NCBI GenBank assembly: GCA_019359125.1
Contig: JAHHHY010000008.1
Location: forward strand, 1 to 64,000
Source of the DNA: Pleurocapsa minor GSE-CHR-MK 17-07R
GTDB taxonomy: Bacteria > Chloroflexota > Anaerolineae > Aggregatilineales > Phototrophicaceae
Direction of reading: 5' to 3'
DNA length: 64,000 nt
The notes under the pieces: model-generated
Told to the model about the DNA's origin: nothing
Database searches by the model: none
Seen by the model: the letters and a program-made list of their open reading frames with translations, nothing else
Program-made: the position numbers and the translations under genes
Part shown: positions 36,868 through 45,304 of the stretch, in pieces
Numbering within the stretch: the first letter of the stretch is position 1
Layout of the letters: each line of letters begins with the position of its first letter

Positions 36868-37497
36868 TCAGGTATGTCCTCCGTCGTCAGCCGGGGCGGA
36901 GGTCACGTCAGTCGCGTCCAGGCCGAGCGCCCAGGCCCCTGTGTTGGCTTCCAGTTGATGACACATACGCGCCATCTGCTCAGGCGTATAGGGCATGTCG
37001 TGCAGCACCCACCAGCGCACCAGGCCGACAAACGCGCCGGCATAGAAATGCTCCACAACTTCCAGGGGAATGAGTGGTTTGGCATGGGCGGGCAAACGCG
37101 CCTGTTCCCCTGCGATGGCGGCCTGGGCAAAATAGTCGATCAGCCTGCCCAGCAGCGAGAGTGAGCCTTTTTCGCTCAACATCACCCGATACAGGCGCGC
37201 GTATTCCTGCACGTGCTGAAAGGCATACAGGGTATCCCGCTCGATCCACTCGCGCAGGTTTGCCACGTCGCGCTGTTTTTCCGCCAGCCCTTCATACAGC
37301 TCGTGCATCACCTGAAACAGCAGGTCCTCTTTATCGCGGTAGTGAAAATAGAACGTCACCCGATTCAGGTTGGCGCGGTCGGTGATGTCCTGGATGGTGA
37401 TGCCCGCATAGCCTTGTTCTTCGATCAGCGCAAACAATGCCTCGCGCAGCAGCGCGCGCGTCCGCTGCACGCGCCTGTCCAGCTTTTGATCGCCCAT
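36868..37497 (-). CDS. TetR-family transcriptional regulator
   Basis: 209 residues. The N-terminal HTH (about 8-60) reads RVQRTRALLREALFALIEEQGYAGITIQDITDRANLNRVTFYFHYRDKEDLL, typical of TetR. The C-terminal ligand domain resembles TetR_C_7-like forms (FYAGAFVGLVRWWVLHD). It is divergent from a flavin amine oxidase; the shared gap has inverted repeats ATACGACAC and GTGTCGTAT. It probably represses the oxidase and itself until an amine or related ligand binds (inference). Confidence 0.9.
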   Translation of the reverse strand: MGDQKLDRRVQRTRALLREALFALIEEQGYAGITIQDITDRANLNRVTFYFHYRDKEDLLFQVMHELYEGLAEKQRDVANLREWIERDTLYAFQHVQEYARLYRVMLSEKGSLSLLGRLIDYFAQAAIAGEQARLPAHAKPLIPLEVVEHFYAGAFVGLVRWWVLHDMPYTPEQMARMCHQLEANTGAWALGLDATDVTSAPADDGGHT

Positions 37498-37518
37498 GAT
37501 ATTTTACACCTGTTGCTT

Positions 37519-37602
37519 ATACGACACCTTGTTACGGCGTTTGTTGACACGCTGTACAGTTATTTTATACGATTCGGCCAGTTCTTCAACATTGTGTCGT
37601 AT
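37519..37602. promoter_or_regulatory. Candidate TetR operator region
   Basis: ATACGACAC (37519-37527) and its exact inverse GTGTCGTAT (37594-37602) flank a plus-strand promoter-like TTGACA (37544-37549) with TACGAT (37568-37573). A third half-site, TATACGA, overlaps that -10. Confidence 0.5.
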
Positions 37603-37617
37603 TACGTGGAGTGCATG

Positions 37618-38871
37618 ATGAAAGTCAACACAGAGGTGCTGGTGATTGGGGCGGGCATGGCGGGGCTGAAAGCGGCGCGCGACTTGCAGGACGCCGGGCT
37701 GGCGGTGCAGGTGCTGGAAGCACGCGACCGGATTGGCGGACGCATCCATACGGATCGGGATTTTGCGCCTGTGCCCGCTGAGATGGGCGCCGAACTGATC
37801 CATGGTCTGGGTGCGGAAACCTGGGAGATCGTCAGGCAGCAGGGCATCGCCACCCGGCCGGTGCGCCGCATCCTGATGCGCGGAAACAAGGGGCGCTGGC
37901 AGCCGCTTGAAGAAGTGTCGAATGGTGATCGCGACTGGGAGCTGCCGGTCCTGCCGCAGGATCACGAAAGCGTGCAGGCCTACCTGAGCCGGTTGCGCGT
38001 GTCGCCGAATGAGTATCCCGATCTGGTGCATCGCCTGCGCATTGACACAGCCGAGCTGCACGAGGTGAGTGCCCTGGAAGTCGCCCAGCAGGTCAGCGCG
38101 CAGCTTGAAGAAGGCGAGCTGGAAGGCGACGCAGACTTTCGCGTGCATGGTGGCTATGACCAGCTGGTGCATGCGCTGGCGGACGGCTTGCACATTCACC
38201 ACGGCGCGCAGGTCGAGTTGATCGACTATTCCGGGCTGGAGGTGCGCGTGTACTGCACCAATGGCGCGCTGTTTACAGCCCCGCGCGTGATCCTCACGCT
38301 GCCGGTTGGTGTGCTTCAGTCACGGATGGTGCGCTTTCTGCCCGCCCTGCCTGCCAGCCGGCAAGCCGCTGTCGATGCGCTGAAAATGAGCGATGTGGTC
38401 AAGCTGCATGTGTACTTTGACGCGCCGGTGTTTCCGCCGGGCGTGGATGGCATGGTGGATCTGGACGGGACGCCGCCGTACTGGTGGAATGCCTCATCCG
38501 GGTCAGGTGCGCAGGGTGAGCTGCTGGTGGGCTGGGGCGCTGGCGATGCCGCGCGCAGGCTGATCGCGCTCGGTCCGCAGGACGGGCTGGCGCTGGCGCT
38601 CGATCAACTGCGTGGTGTGCTGGGCCGGGCAGACCTGAAGCCTGCGGCCGCCCGCCTGCATCACTGGAATGCGGATCCGTTTGCGCGTGGGGCCTATTCG
38701 TTCGTGCCGCCGGGAGCGCATCAGGCGCGCTCGGTCCTGTCTGCGCCCCTCGAGGACCGGCTGTTCTGGGCCGGCGAGGCGACCGACAGCCGTTATGGCA
38801 CGGTGCACGGGGCCTATCGCAGCGGCGCCCGTGCTGCCGTAGAGGTGCTGGCGCGCATCGCTCAGCGGTAA
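37618..38871 (+). CDS. Flavin-containing amine oxidase
   Basis: 417 residues. The FAD dinucleotide motif is VLVIGAGMAGLKAARDLQDAG, followed by EARDRIGGRIHTD. The C-terminal FAD site reads FWAGEATDSRYGTVHGAYRSGARAAVEVL, the typical monoamine/polyamine oxidase ending; PVGVLQSRMVRFLPALP lies in the middle. No signal peptide is seen, so it is probably cytosolic. It oxidises an amine to aldehyde, NH3 and H2O2; the substrate is not readable. The start is ATG 37618, six bases after GGAG (37615 is too close). It is regulated, most likely, by the divergent TetR gene. Its last ten bases overlap the convergent phosphatase. Confidence 0.9.
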   Translation: MKVNTEVLVIGAGMAGLKAARDLQDAGLAVQVLEARDRIGGRIHTDRDFAPVPAEMGAELIHGLGAETWEIVRQQGIATRPVRRILMRGNKGRWQPLEEVSNGDRDWELPVLPQDHESVQAYLSRLRVSPNEYPDLVHRLRIDTAELHEVSALEVAQQVSAQLEEGELEGDADFRVHGGYDQLVHALADGLHIHHGAQVELIDYSGLEVRVYCTNGALFTAPRVILTLPVGVLQSRMVRFLPALPASRQAAVDALKMSDVVKLHVYFDAPVFPPGVDGMVDLDGTPPYWWNASSGSGAQGELLVGWGAGDAARRLIALGPQDGLALALDQLRGVLGRADLKPAAARLHHWNADPFARGAYSFVPPGAHQARSVLSAPLEDRLFWAGEATDSRYGTVHGAYRSGARAAVEVLARIAQR

Positions 38872-39572
38872 TTCCCGCGGATGCCGCGCGGCTGGACGGG
38901 CAGGCGGGACTCGTACAGATGCGAGGTATCGCCCACCGACAGCGCGCGCGGCACCGCAAAGTCGGCGCTGCGCTGCTCGAATAACACGGTGCTGACCGCG
39001 CTGGGCGCATGCCAGAAGCTGCTCCACACCAGCGGCGGCGGAATGTGCAGCAGCAGCGACAGCCACAGCAGCGCGGTGCCGTTGTGGCAGAAACAGGCCA
39101 CCTGCTTCTCATTTGCCCCCGTCACACGATAACGATTCCCCTCGCGCACATAGCCCAGCCCGGCCAGAAAGGCGTCCGACTCGGCCTGAAACTCGCTCAC
39201 GGTATCGCGGTAGATCGGGCGGTGAAACGGCGCGGTCGCGTCCCAGGTGTCCCAGACATGATAGGCGGGGTTGGCGCGCAGCTCCTCGCCCGGGATGTCC
39301 CACGCGGGGATGAATCCGCCCTCGATGGGGTCGGGGCCGGTAGACCAGCCCACCACCTCGGCCAGCCAGTCGTGCGTGATGACCGGCAGCTTGAGCAGGT
39401 CGGCGCTGTAGCGGGCAGTGATTTCGGCGCGGGGCAGGGGCGACGCGCAGATCAAGTCCAGCCCATGCCCGGCCAGCCGACGCGCCAGCGCGGCCGCCTC
39501 CAGGTGACCAGCAGGGGTGAGCGTGTTGTTCGGGTAGTCGGGGTCGGCATGGCGGATGATGTACAGGCGCAT
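38862..39572 (-). CDS. Histidine phosphatase family protein
   Basis: 236 residues. The catalytic RHG-type motif appears as IIRHADPDYPNNTLTPAGHLEAAALARRL, with the phosphorylated His in RHA. ICASPLPRAEITARYSADLL is the second arginine region and ACFCHNGTALLWL carries the second catalytic His. Members range from phosphoglycerate mutases to broad phosphatases. The divergent RHAD suggests a phosphatase. Substrate unknown. The 3' ends of this gene and the amine oxidase overlap by ten bases. Confidence 0.88.
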   Translation of the reverse strand: MRLYIIRHADPDYPNNTLTPAGHLEAAALARRLAGHGLDLICASPLPRAEITARYSADLLKLPVITHDWLAEVVGWSTGPDPIEGGFIPAWDIPGEELRANPAYHVWDTWDATAPFHRPIYRDTVSEFQAESDAFLAGLGYVREGNRYRVTGANEKQVACFCHNGTALLWLSLLLHIPPPLVWSSFWHAPSAVSTVLFEQRSADFAVPRALSVGDTSHLYESRLPVQPRGIRGNYR

Positions 39573-39640
39573 GGGCGGGTCTCCGGGTCATGTGGGGCGC
39601 AAACCCATGAATAGTACGCGCGATTAGGCCGGGCGTCATA

Positions 39641-39755
39641 TATTTCAGATCAGATTGCAATCAGGGAGGGAGATCGTATCTCATGCGACGGTTTTTCTTC
39701 ATGGCTTATGCCCTATGCTGAGGGTGTCCTGATCGGGCGCTGAAGGGAGGGTGAC
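39641..39755 (+). repeat. 115-bp leader repeat, copy 2
   Basis: Same length and about 92% identity by eye to 35533-35647. It includes the ribosome-binding site AAGGGAGGG of member 2. Confidence 0.85.
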
Positions 39756-40955
39756 ATGCGGAGACTGCTGGCTAGTCTGCTGATGGTGCTGTTCGTGGGG
39801 TCTGGTGTGCAGGCCCAAGACACAGATTCGACCACTCGAATCACACGTGTGGTCTGGAGCCCCGATGGAACGCGTGTAGCGACGAGCTACCGGGATGGAC
39901 GCATCCTGATCGATTCCCTAGAGGGTCAACAGCAGCGATTGCTTCTACAGGCCGATACATCTCGAATTCTGGGGCTGGCATGGAGCCCCGATGGTCAACT
40001 GCTTGCAAGCGGCAGCACCAGTCCTGACAATGCCCTGCGAATTTGGGACGCAATAACGGGAGAGCAGGTACATGTGGTGGCTGATTTCGGTCTGGACATC
40101 TTGACAGTTACATGGAGTCCAAATGGGCAATATATACTTGCCGTGACTGCGGAGCCATTCAACACTCCAAGTAATGCCGTGTTGGTAGATAGCACAACAT
40201 TGCAAAGCACTACCTTCTCAACTGGAGCTGTTTCAGACATTGCTTGGAACCTTGATGGTACTCAAGCTGCTTTCTCAAACATTTCTTTCAATGTTGAGGT
40301 GCGTAATGTGGCATCGTTGGATTTGGCGTCGAGATATATGTACGATGCTCCTTTTATACCAGGATTACTTAATCAATTGATTAAGGTTACATGGAGTTCC
40401 ACGGGAGAATATATAGCAGGAGGTACTGGCGATGGTCGAATCATTATTTGGAGATTTGATTCCCCTGAACCAGTGCATGTGCTTGAAGGTAATTCATACC
40501 AAGGGGAAAATATTGCTTTAGCATGGATCAACGAACTCTATTTCGATGACTCAGGACAATATGTGACGAGTGTAAGTCGCGACGGAACCCTGCGCAGATG
40601 GGTGGTTGAAACAGGAAATCTGGTTTCAGAGCAAATGGTCACCCCTCAGTATGCCGCCGACTTCAGTCCGTATGGTGGTCGTCTGGCTTTAGGTTTGGCA
40701 TTACCAGAAAACATGGCTGCAACCCAGGTCGATCTTGTCGTTGAAACCCTCGCAAGCGGAGCAATCCAGATCGTCGTCCCCGACCCCAGCATCGACCGGC
40801 TTAACACCATCGCCGCGGCGTGCGACGCGCCCGTCTCTCCCACCACCGACATGGCCGACTTCATCGCGCAGGTCGAGGCTCTGCCTGCCGACAGCATCCC
40901 GCCCGCCTGCGCCGCTGACCTGCTGGCCGTCGCGCGGGCGCTGGAGTCGCAATAG
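39756..40955 (+). CDS. Secreted WD/propeller-family protein, member 2
   Basis: 399 residues. The signal peptide MRRLLASLLMVLFVGSGVQA precedes QDTD. Blades are marked by VVWSPDGTRV, LAWSPDGQLLASGS, VTWSPNGQYILAV, IAWNLDGTQAAF, VTWSSTGEYIAGGTGDGRIIIWR and DFSPYGGRLALG. The WSPDG...IW pattern is true WD40-like here. The C-terminal module (VPDPSIDRLNTIAAACDAP) is shared. The middle, about 40080-40740, is strikingly A/T-rich against the GC-rich ends, as if the body came from elsewhere or drifted under different selection. A terminator follows at 40988-41023. Confidence 0.88.
   Translation: MRRLLASLLMVLFVGSGVQAQDTDSTTRITRVVWSPDGTRVATSYRDGRILIDSLEGQQQRLLLQADTSRILGLAWSPDGQLLASGSTSPDNALRIWDAITGEQVHVVADFGLDILTVTWSPNGQYILAVTAEPFNTPSNAVLVDSTTLQSTTFSTGAVSDIAWNLDGTQAAFSNISFNVEVRNVASLDLASRYMYDAPFIPGLLNQLIKVTWSSTGEYIAGGTGDGRIIIWRFDSPEPVHVLEGNSYQGENIALAWINELYFDDSGQYVTSVSRDGTLRRWVVETGNLVSEQMVTPQYAADFSPYGGRLALGLALPENMAATQVDLVVETLASGAIQIVVPDPSIDRLNTIAAACDAPVSPTTDMADFIAQVEALPADSIPPACAADLLAVARALESQ
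40773..40955 (+). repeat. C-terminal module repeat, copy 2
   Basis: Variant with IDRLNTIAAACDAPVSPTTD and an ending ARALESQ in place of LEGG. Confidence 0.9.
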
Positions 40956-40987
40956 AGTCGTAAATTTGCGGATTACCCAGCGACAAT

Positions 40988-41023
40988 AAAACAGGCGAGC
41001 CAGAGATTGGCCTGCCTGTTTTT
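40988..41023 (+). terminator. Intrinsic terminator after propeller member 2
   Basis: AAAACAGGC (40988-40996) pairs with GCCTGTTTT (41014-41022), with an inner CCA/TGG pair and a T run at the end. Confidence 0.88.
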
Positions 41024-41161
41024 CTATGCCGCGTGCAGTCACCAGGCCTTATGCAGCGATCTGACACAATTGACGTACCAGCATGGCACCATCTGCCAGT
41101 ACGATTTCGATGTACGAATTCGACAGATATTCGTATTAAATCAGTGGTGAAGAGGTTTAGA

Positions 41162-42367
41162 ATGATGTTCCATATACAGATGGTGATTTCTGGTATTGTC
41201 GTGGTATTTGCCCTGTTTGGCTTTACATTAACCGTAACGCAAGCTCAAGTTAGTAGCGGAAGTTTTGTAACTTCTCCTAGCTGGAGTGTAGACGGAACGA
41301 AAATTGCCATTGCCGTCGGTGACAACGTTGAAGTCTATGACGCTATAACTCAACAATTGATTTATGTACTGGAGGGTCACAGCAATTTCATATCTATGAT
41401 TGCCTGGAGTCCTGACAATACTATGATTGCCACTTCCAGTTACGATCAAACTGTAATGATATGGGCAACTGGCGATGGCACTCTTCTTCGTACACTAACG
41501 GGACACAACGATTCGGTTACGGCCATTGCATGGTTTCCAGATAGTCAGCGACTTGTCAGTTCAGGACTTGAAAGTGAACCGAGCTTATTCGTTTGGTATG
41601 CACAAACAGGAACTCTAATTTCAACACATAGCGGAGGCAGTATTACGGACCTCGCATTTAGCCCAGATGGGCGGAGAATTGCTTTTTCGACATCGCTCTC
41701 AATTGGCACGTTTGATTCACAAACGTTTGAATTGCTTTCGAGATCGCCCCGTGTTCAGTGTTGTCCAAACACCATGTACTCAATTGCCTGGAATCGCACG
41801 GGAGATTCACTGATAACAGGTAGTATCAACGGTTTGGTGACAATCTGGGATTCACAAACCGGACAAATGCGGAACCAGTTTGTGGCAAACCCGTATTTTG
41901 AATCAGATAGTCGTGAGATTGAGCGTTTAGATCTTTCATGGGTGCGCGACGTAACGTTTGCCCAAAACGATAATCTGGCTCTTGCAGTTAGTGGAGACGG
42001 ATCCTTAAGAGAATGGAATTCAGTTACAGGTGAGATGATCCAAAATTTACCAATTGCTATCTCGCACATTGCTGCAAGCTGGAGTCCGTATTCTGGAAGG
42101 CTAGCCGTTCTGGAACTCCAAAGTCTGGCAGCAACCGATGGTGAAAATTTAGATACTGGAGTCACTACGGGAAACCTGACGATTATCGTCCCCGACCCCA
42201 GCATCGAGCGGCTGAACGCCATCGCTGCGGCGTGCGACGCGCCCGTCTCGCCCAGCACCGACATGGCCGACTTCATGGCGCAGGTCGAGGCTTTGCCTGC
42301 CGACAGCATCCCGCCCGCCTGCGCCGCGGATTTGCTGGCCGTCGCGCGGGCGCTGGAGGGAGGGTGA
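41162..42367 (+). CDS. Secreted WD/propeller-family protein, member 3
   Basis: 401 residues. The signal peptide (MMFHIQMVISGIVVVFALFG..., cleavage at VTQA before QVSS) differs from the MRRLL type. Blades are clear WD40: PSWSVDGTKIAIA, IAWSPDNTMIATSSYDQTVMIW, IAWFPDSQRLVSSG, LAFSPDGRRIAFS, IAWNRTGDSLITGSINGLVTIWD and ASWSPYSGRLAV. The shared C-terminal module follows. AGAGG lies about seven bases before ATG 41162; a longer frame from 41033 is rejected. The body is A/T-rich. The stop is one base before the next gene's ATG (TGACATG). Confidence 0.87.
   Translation: MMFHIQMVISGIVVVFALFGFTLTVTQAQVSSGSFVTSPSWSVDGTKIAIAVGDNVEVYDAITQQLIYVLEGHSNFISMIAWSPDNTMIATSSYDQTVMIWATGDGTLLRTLTGHNDSVTAIAWFPDSQRLVSSGLESEPSLFVWYAQTGTLISTHSGGSITDLAFSPDGRRIAFSTSLSIGTFDSQTFELLSRSPRVQCCPNTMYSIAWNRTGDSLITGSINGLVTIWDSQTGQMRNQFVANPYFESDSREIERLDLSWVRDVTFAQNDNLALAVSGDGSLREWNSVTGEMIQNLPIAISHIAASWSPYSGRLAVLELQSLAATDGENLDTGVTTGNLTIIVPDPSIERLNAIAAACDAPVSPSTDMADFMAQVEALPADSIPPACAADLLAVARALEGG
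42185..42367 (+). repeat. C-terminal module repeat, copy 3
   Basis: Nearly consensus form, with MADFMAQVE as the one obvious change. Its end (LEGG, stop) is also the ribosome-binding site of the next gene. Confidence 0.9.
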
Positions 42368-42368
42368 C

Positions 42369-43475
42369 ATGCGGAGACTGCTGATTGTAGTGCTGGTGTC
42401 CTTGTTCGTGGGCTCTGGTGTAAACGGGCAGGAAACACTCAACCTAACCCAACCCATTCCAGGCAGTGTGCAGCGCTTGACCACACCGGAAATCAGTTGG
42501 AATGCAGTTACCAATCTTTTGGCTTACATGCCAGAGCAGCCAGCGCGTGATACGGGTGCTAACGCACAGAGCGATACAGGCGGATATATCGCTCTCTGGC
42601 GACCGGAACTGAACCTCGTGGGCAACACGATTGCGCTAAACAGCACCGATGTGGAACAGCTACCCGTTATGCAGGGTTCAACCCAAGCAGCCGCCAGCCT
42701 TCAGTCGACTTTGCCGCACTTTCTTGAATTCGATCCCACTGGGACGCTGTTGGCGACAATAGGACGTGCCGGACTTGTCATGTACGATATTGACGAGGCA
42801 ATTCCCTTGTTCTCGCCCCAACGAATTCTCGGTGTGTCATGGAGTCCAGATGGAACTCGCTTGATAAGTCAGAGTCTGGAAGCGCCATACACGGCACAGA
42901 TCTGGGATGCGCGGACAGGGAATCTGCTGAGTACCTACCCCTTATTTCCTACGCCGTCTGATCTTCGCTTTGAGCAACTTGATTTTTCATGGGGTACACC
43001 GGACCAAGTTGCGATTAACGGCTATAGTTCAGGCAATATCCGCGCGATCCTGGATCTCAGTACCGGTCAGGTACGCGACATTCTGAACTGCTGCCCTAGT
43101 GGCCCTCCTCGATTACTGTGGCAACCAGGTGGTCATTTACTGGCGATGCGTGATGCAATCTATGATCTGGATACACAAAGCATTCTGTTCACGTTTCCGG
43201 CTCAAGCAGACATTTACTGGAGTCCCGATGGGCAGTTTCTTGTTGGTAAGATTTTGGATCAGGTTTCGATCATTTCTGTCGCAGAGCGCCGCATCATAAC
43301 ACAGTTTACTGTCGCGGCGCTTGGCGAGCGGCATGTGGTTTCTGATGTAGAATGGTCGCCTGATCTCCGGTATCTTGCTCTTGCGACCACCAACAGAGAA
43401 CAGAACAATACGGTCAGTTATTATCTTTCGCTTTGGAGTCTTGAGGCAATGGGCACGTCTGGAACAGCCGACTGA
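42369..43475 (+). CDS. Secreted propeller-family protein, member 4 (no C-terminal module)
   Basis: 368 residues. The signal peptide MRRLLIVVLVSLFVGSGVNG is of the family type, cleaved probably before QETLN. Blades include VSWSPDGTRLISQS, IYWSPDGQFLVG and VEWSPDLRYLALA. It ends at SLWSLEAMGTSGTAD without the 60-residue module, so it has either lost it or never gained it. It is translationally coupled to member 3, whose end supplies GGAGGGAGGG. Confidence 0.85.
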   Translation: MRRLLIVVLVSLFVGSGVNGQETLNLTQPIPGSVQRLTTPEISWNAVTNLLAYMPEQPARDTGANAQSDTGGYIALWRPELNLVGNTIALNSTDVEQLPVMQGSTQAAASLQSTLPHFLEFDPTGTLLATIGRAGLVMYDIDEAIPLFSPQRILGVSWSPDGTRLISQSLEAPYTAQIWDARTGNLLSTYPLFPTPSDLRFEQLDFSWGTPDQVAINGYSSGNIRAILDLSTGQVRDILNCCPSGPPRLLWQPGGHLLAMRDAIYDLDTQSILFTFPAQADIYWSPDGQFLVGKILDQVSIISVAERRIITQFTVAALGERHVVSDVEWSPDLRYLALATTNREQNNTVSYYLSLWSLEAMGTSGTAD

Positions 43476-43478
43476 GAA

Positions 43479-43520
43479 GCGCTGAGGCAGGCGAGAAATT
43501 ACTCCCGCCCGCCTCAGCGC
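43479..43520. terminator. Hairpin between convergent genes
   Basis: GCGCTGAGGC (43479-43488) pairs with GCCTCAGCGC (43511-43520). It overlaps the last codons of the ABC ATPase gene. There is no clear T-tract, so termination is uncertain. Confidence 0.5.
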
Positions 43521-44467
43521 AGGGCTTCGCTGTTCCCCGCGCCCTGCTTGCTCTCGTCTTCTTTGACCACCTGAAGATAGATTTCTTCCAGCGTCTGCGT
43601 CAGCGGGGAGAGCGACACGATGTCCACGCCCAGCCCCACCAGCCTGCGCACGATGTCCGGGTTGGTCTCGCTGGGCTTCACCACGCGATAGCGCAGCCAG
43701 TTCTCGCCCGTCTCCTCCACCGTCATCAGGTCCGCCAGGTCTTTGCTGATGCCATTCAGCGGCTGGCGCACGCGCAGCTCCATCAGCGGGTCGCCCACAA
43801 ACTGGCGCGCCAGGCCGTCGAAATCGTCATTGGCGATGATGCGCCCGCCGCGAATGATGGCGATGCGGTCGGCCAGAAGCTGTGCCTCGGCCAGGTTATG
43901 CGTGGTGATCAGGAAGGTGCGCTGGTCGCGCTGCAGCTCGATGATGGCATCGCGCACCAGCTTGGCGCTCTGCGGGTCCATCGCGCTGGTCGGCTCGTCC
44001 AGCAGCAGCACCGGCGGGTCGTGCAGCATGGCGCGCACCAGCGCCAGCTTCTGCTTCATGCCTTTGGAGTATTCGCCCAGCTGCTTTTTCAGCGCAAACG
44101 TCAGGCCGAAACGCTCCATCAGGTCGAGCGCGCGCTTGCGGCGCACAGCCGTCGGGATGTGATACACCTCGCCGAAGAAGTCGAGATACGCCTCGGCTTT
44201 CATGCGCTCATACAGGCCGTGCTGTTCGGTCAGCACGCCGACGCTGGCGCGCACCTGCTCCGGGTACTGCACCACGTCATAACCGGCCACTTTGGCCCAG
44301 CCGCTGGTGGGCTGCAAAATCGAGGTCAGCATGCGCACGGTGGTCGTCTTGCCGGCGCCGTTGGGGCCCAGCACGGCCAGCACCGACCCGGCGGGGATAT
44401 TCAGCGAGATGCGGTCGACAGCGCGAAAATCGCTGAAGTCTTTGGTCAGTTCATGCGCTTCAATCAT
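43514..44467 (-). CDS. ABC transporter ATP-binding protein (exporter type), orphan
   Basis: 317 residues. Walker A is LGPNGAGKTTTVRML, the signature YSKGMKQKLALVRAM, Walker B VLLLDEPTSAMDP, and the switch His TTHNLAEAQLL. The C-terminal 90 residues are the DrrA/CcmA-like regulatory extension (VRQPLNGISKDLADL). This type normally pairs with a separate membrane permease for drugs, lipids or Na+, but neither neighbour encodes one. Its upstream 90 bp is duplicated at 47869-47958. Confidence 0.9.
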   Translation of the reverse strand: MIEAHELTKDFSDFRAVDRISLNIPAGSVLAVLGPNGAGKTTTVRMLTSILQPTSGWAKVAGYDVVQYPEQVRASVGVLTEQHGLYERMKAEAYLDFFGEVYHIPTAVRRKRALDLMERFGLTFALKKQLGEYSKGMKQKLALVRAMLHDPPVLLLDEPTSAMDPQSAKLVRDAIIELQRDQRTFLITTHNLAEAQLLADRIAIIRGGRIIANDDFDGLARQFVGDPLMELRVRQPLNGISKDLADLMTVEETGENWLRYRVVKPSETNPDIVRRLVGLGVDIVSLSPLTQTLEEIYLQVVKEDESKQGAGNSEALR

Positions 44468-44557
44468 GGGGATGGGCTACCTGTGCGTTTGCGAGACACG
44501 TCCCCATTATCGCACGAAGCGCGCCGCAGCAGCGTGAATAGTTTGTGAAGGACGGGC
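44468..44557. repeat. 90-bp direct repeat, copy A
   Basis: This is the region directly upstream of the ABC ATPase start codon. It matches 47869-47958 with about four mismatches over 90 bases. Confidence 0.88.
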
Positions 44558-44703
44558 GACTGTTTTCCTGAATTATTTACAGCAGCCCACGACCTGCGCC
44601 GAATTGTCCCGGTAAAGTCGGGACATCCGTACCTTCTGCATTCCCCCTGTCCGTCATACAGTCAAAGCAGGTTCAAAAACAAAAGACGATTCAGGGAGGA
44701 AAC

Positions 44704-45255
44704 ATGAATATCACCGATCGTGAGCTGTGGACATTAATCCATGGCATGGGTTTTGGAGCACTGTTCCTGCTGGCGTTCGCTGGTGGTCTTGCCGGGCTGT
44801 ACAGCCTGCGCCCGCAGCTGGTGACCGAGGCTGGCGTCACTGAACGCGTGAGCCGTCTGCGCTGGGGCATGGTCGTCATGGCCGTGTGCGTGTGGCTGAC
44901 GGTCATCGTGGGCACGTATGTCGTCTATCCGTGGTACCGCGCCGCGCCCCCTGAAACCGTCGACCGCACCGTGCAGTCTGAAACGCTGACCGAGTATCCG
45001 CGCTACTGGCTGCTGGCCAGCGAAGAAACGGCGCAGTATCACGAATTTGGCATGGAATGGAAGGAACACGTTGCCTGGATTTCGCCTCTGCTGGCGACGG
45101 TCGTAGCCTTCGGCGTCTTCCGCTACGGCAAGGAGCTGAGCACCAGGCCACAGGCTCGCAGGATTCTCATCGCCATGTTCCTGCTCTCATTCGCTGTAGC
45201 AGGCATTGCAGGGGTGCTGGGCGCACTCATCACCAAGGCATCTCCGCTGACCTGA
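44704..45255 (+). CDS. Four-helix membrane protein of unknown function
   Basis: 183 residues with four membrane helices at about 14-36, 56-78, 119-139 and 155-178. Between helices 2 and 3 is an outside loop of about 40 residues (RAAPPETVDRTVQSETLTEYPRYWLLASEE), and helix 3 begins with EHVAWISPLLA. A His at residue 13 near helix 1 and one at the start of helix 3 could be metal or heme ligands, but there is no firm family match. GGGAGG lies four bases before the ATG. The next small membrane gene follows after 49 bases, in the same direction as the two-component pair. Confidence 0.8.
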   Translation: MNITDRELWTLIHGMGFGALFLLAFAGGLAGLYSLRPQLVTEAGVTERVSRLRWGMVVMAVCVWLTVIVGTYVVYPWYRAAPPETVDRTVQSETLTEYPRYWLLASEETAQYHEFGMEWKEHVAWISPLLATVVAFGVFRYGKELSTRPQARRILIAMFLLSFAVAGIAGVLGALITKASPLT

Positions 45256-45304
45256 AGCAACGCACATTCCTGTTGAACCCTAGTGAATGAAGAGGAACAA
45301 CCTC

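Noticed and set aside
44606-44625. Small inverted repeat GTCCCG...CGGGAC before the 44704 gene
   Set aside because: It is short, not next to a stop codon or U-tract, and has no matching second copy.
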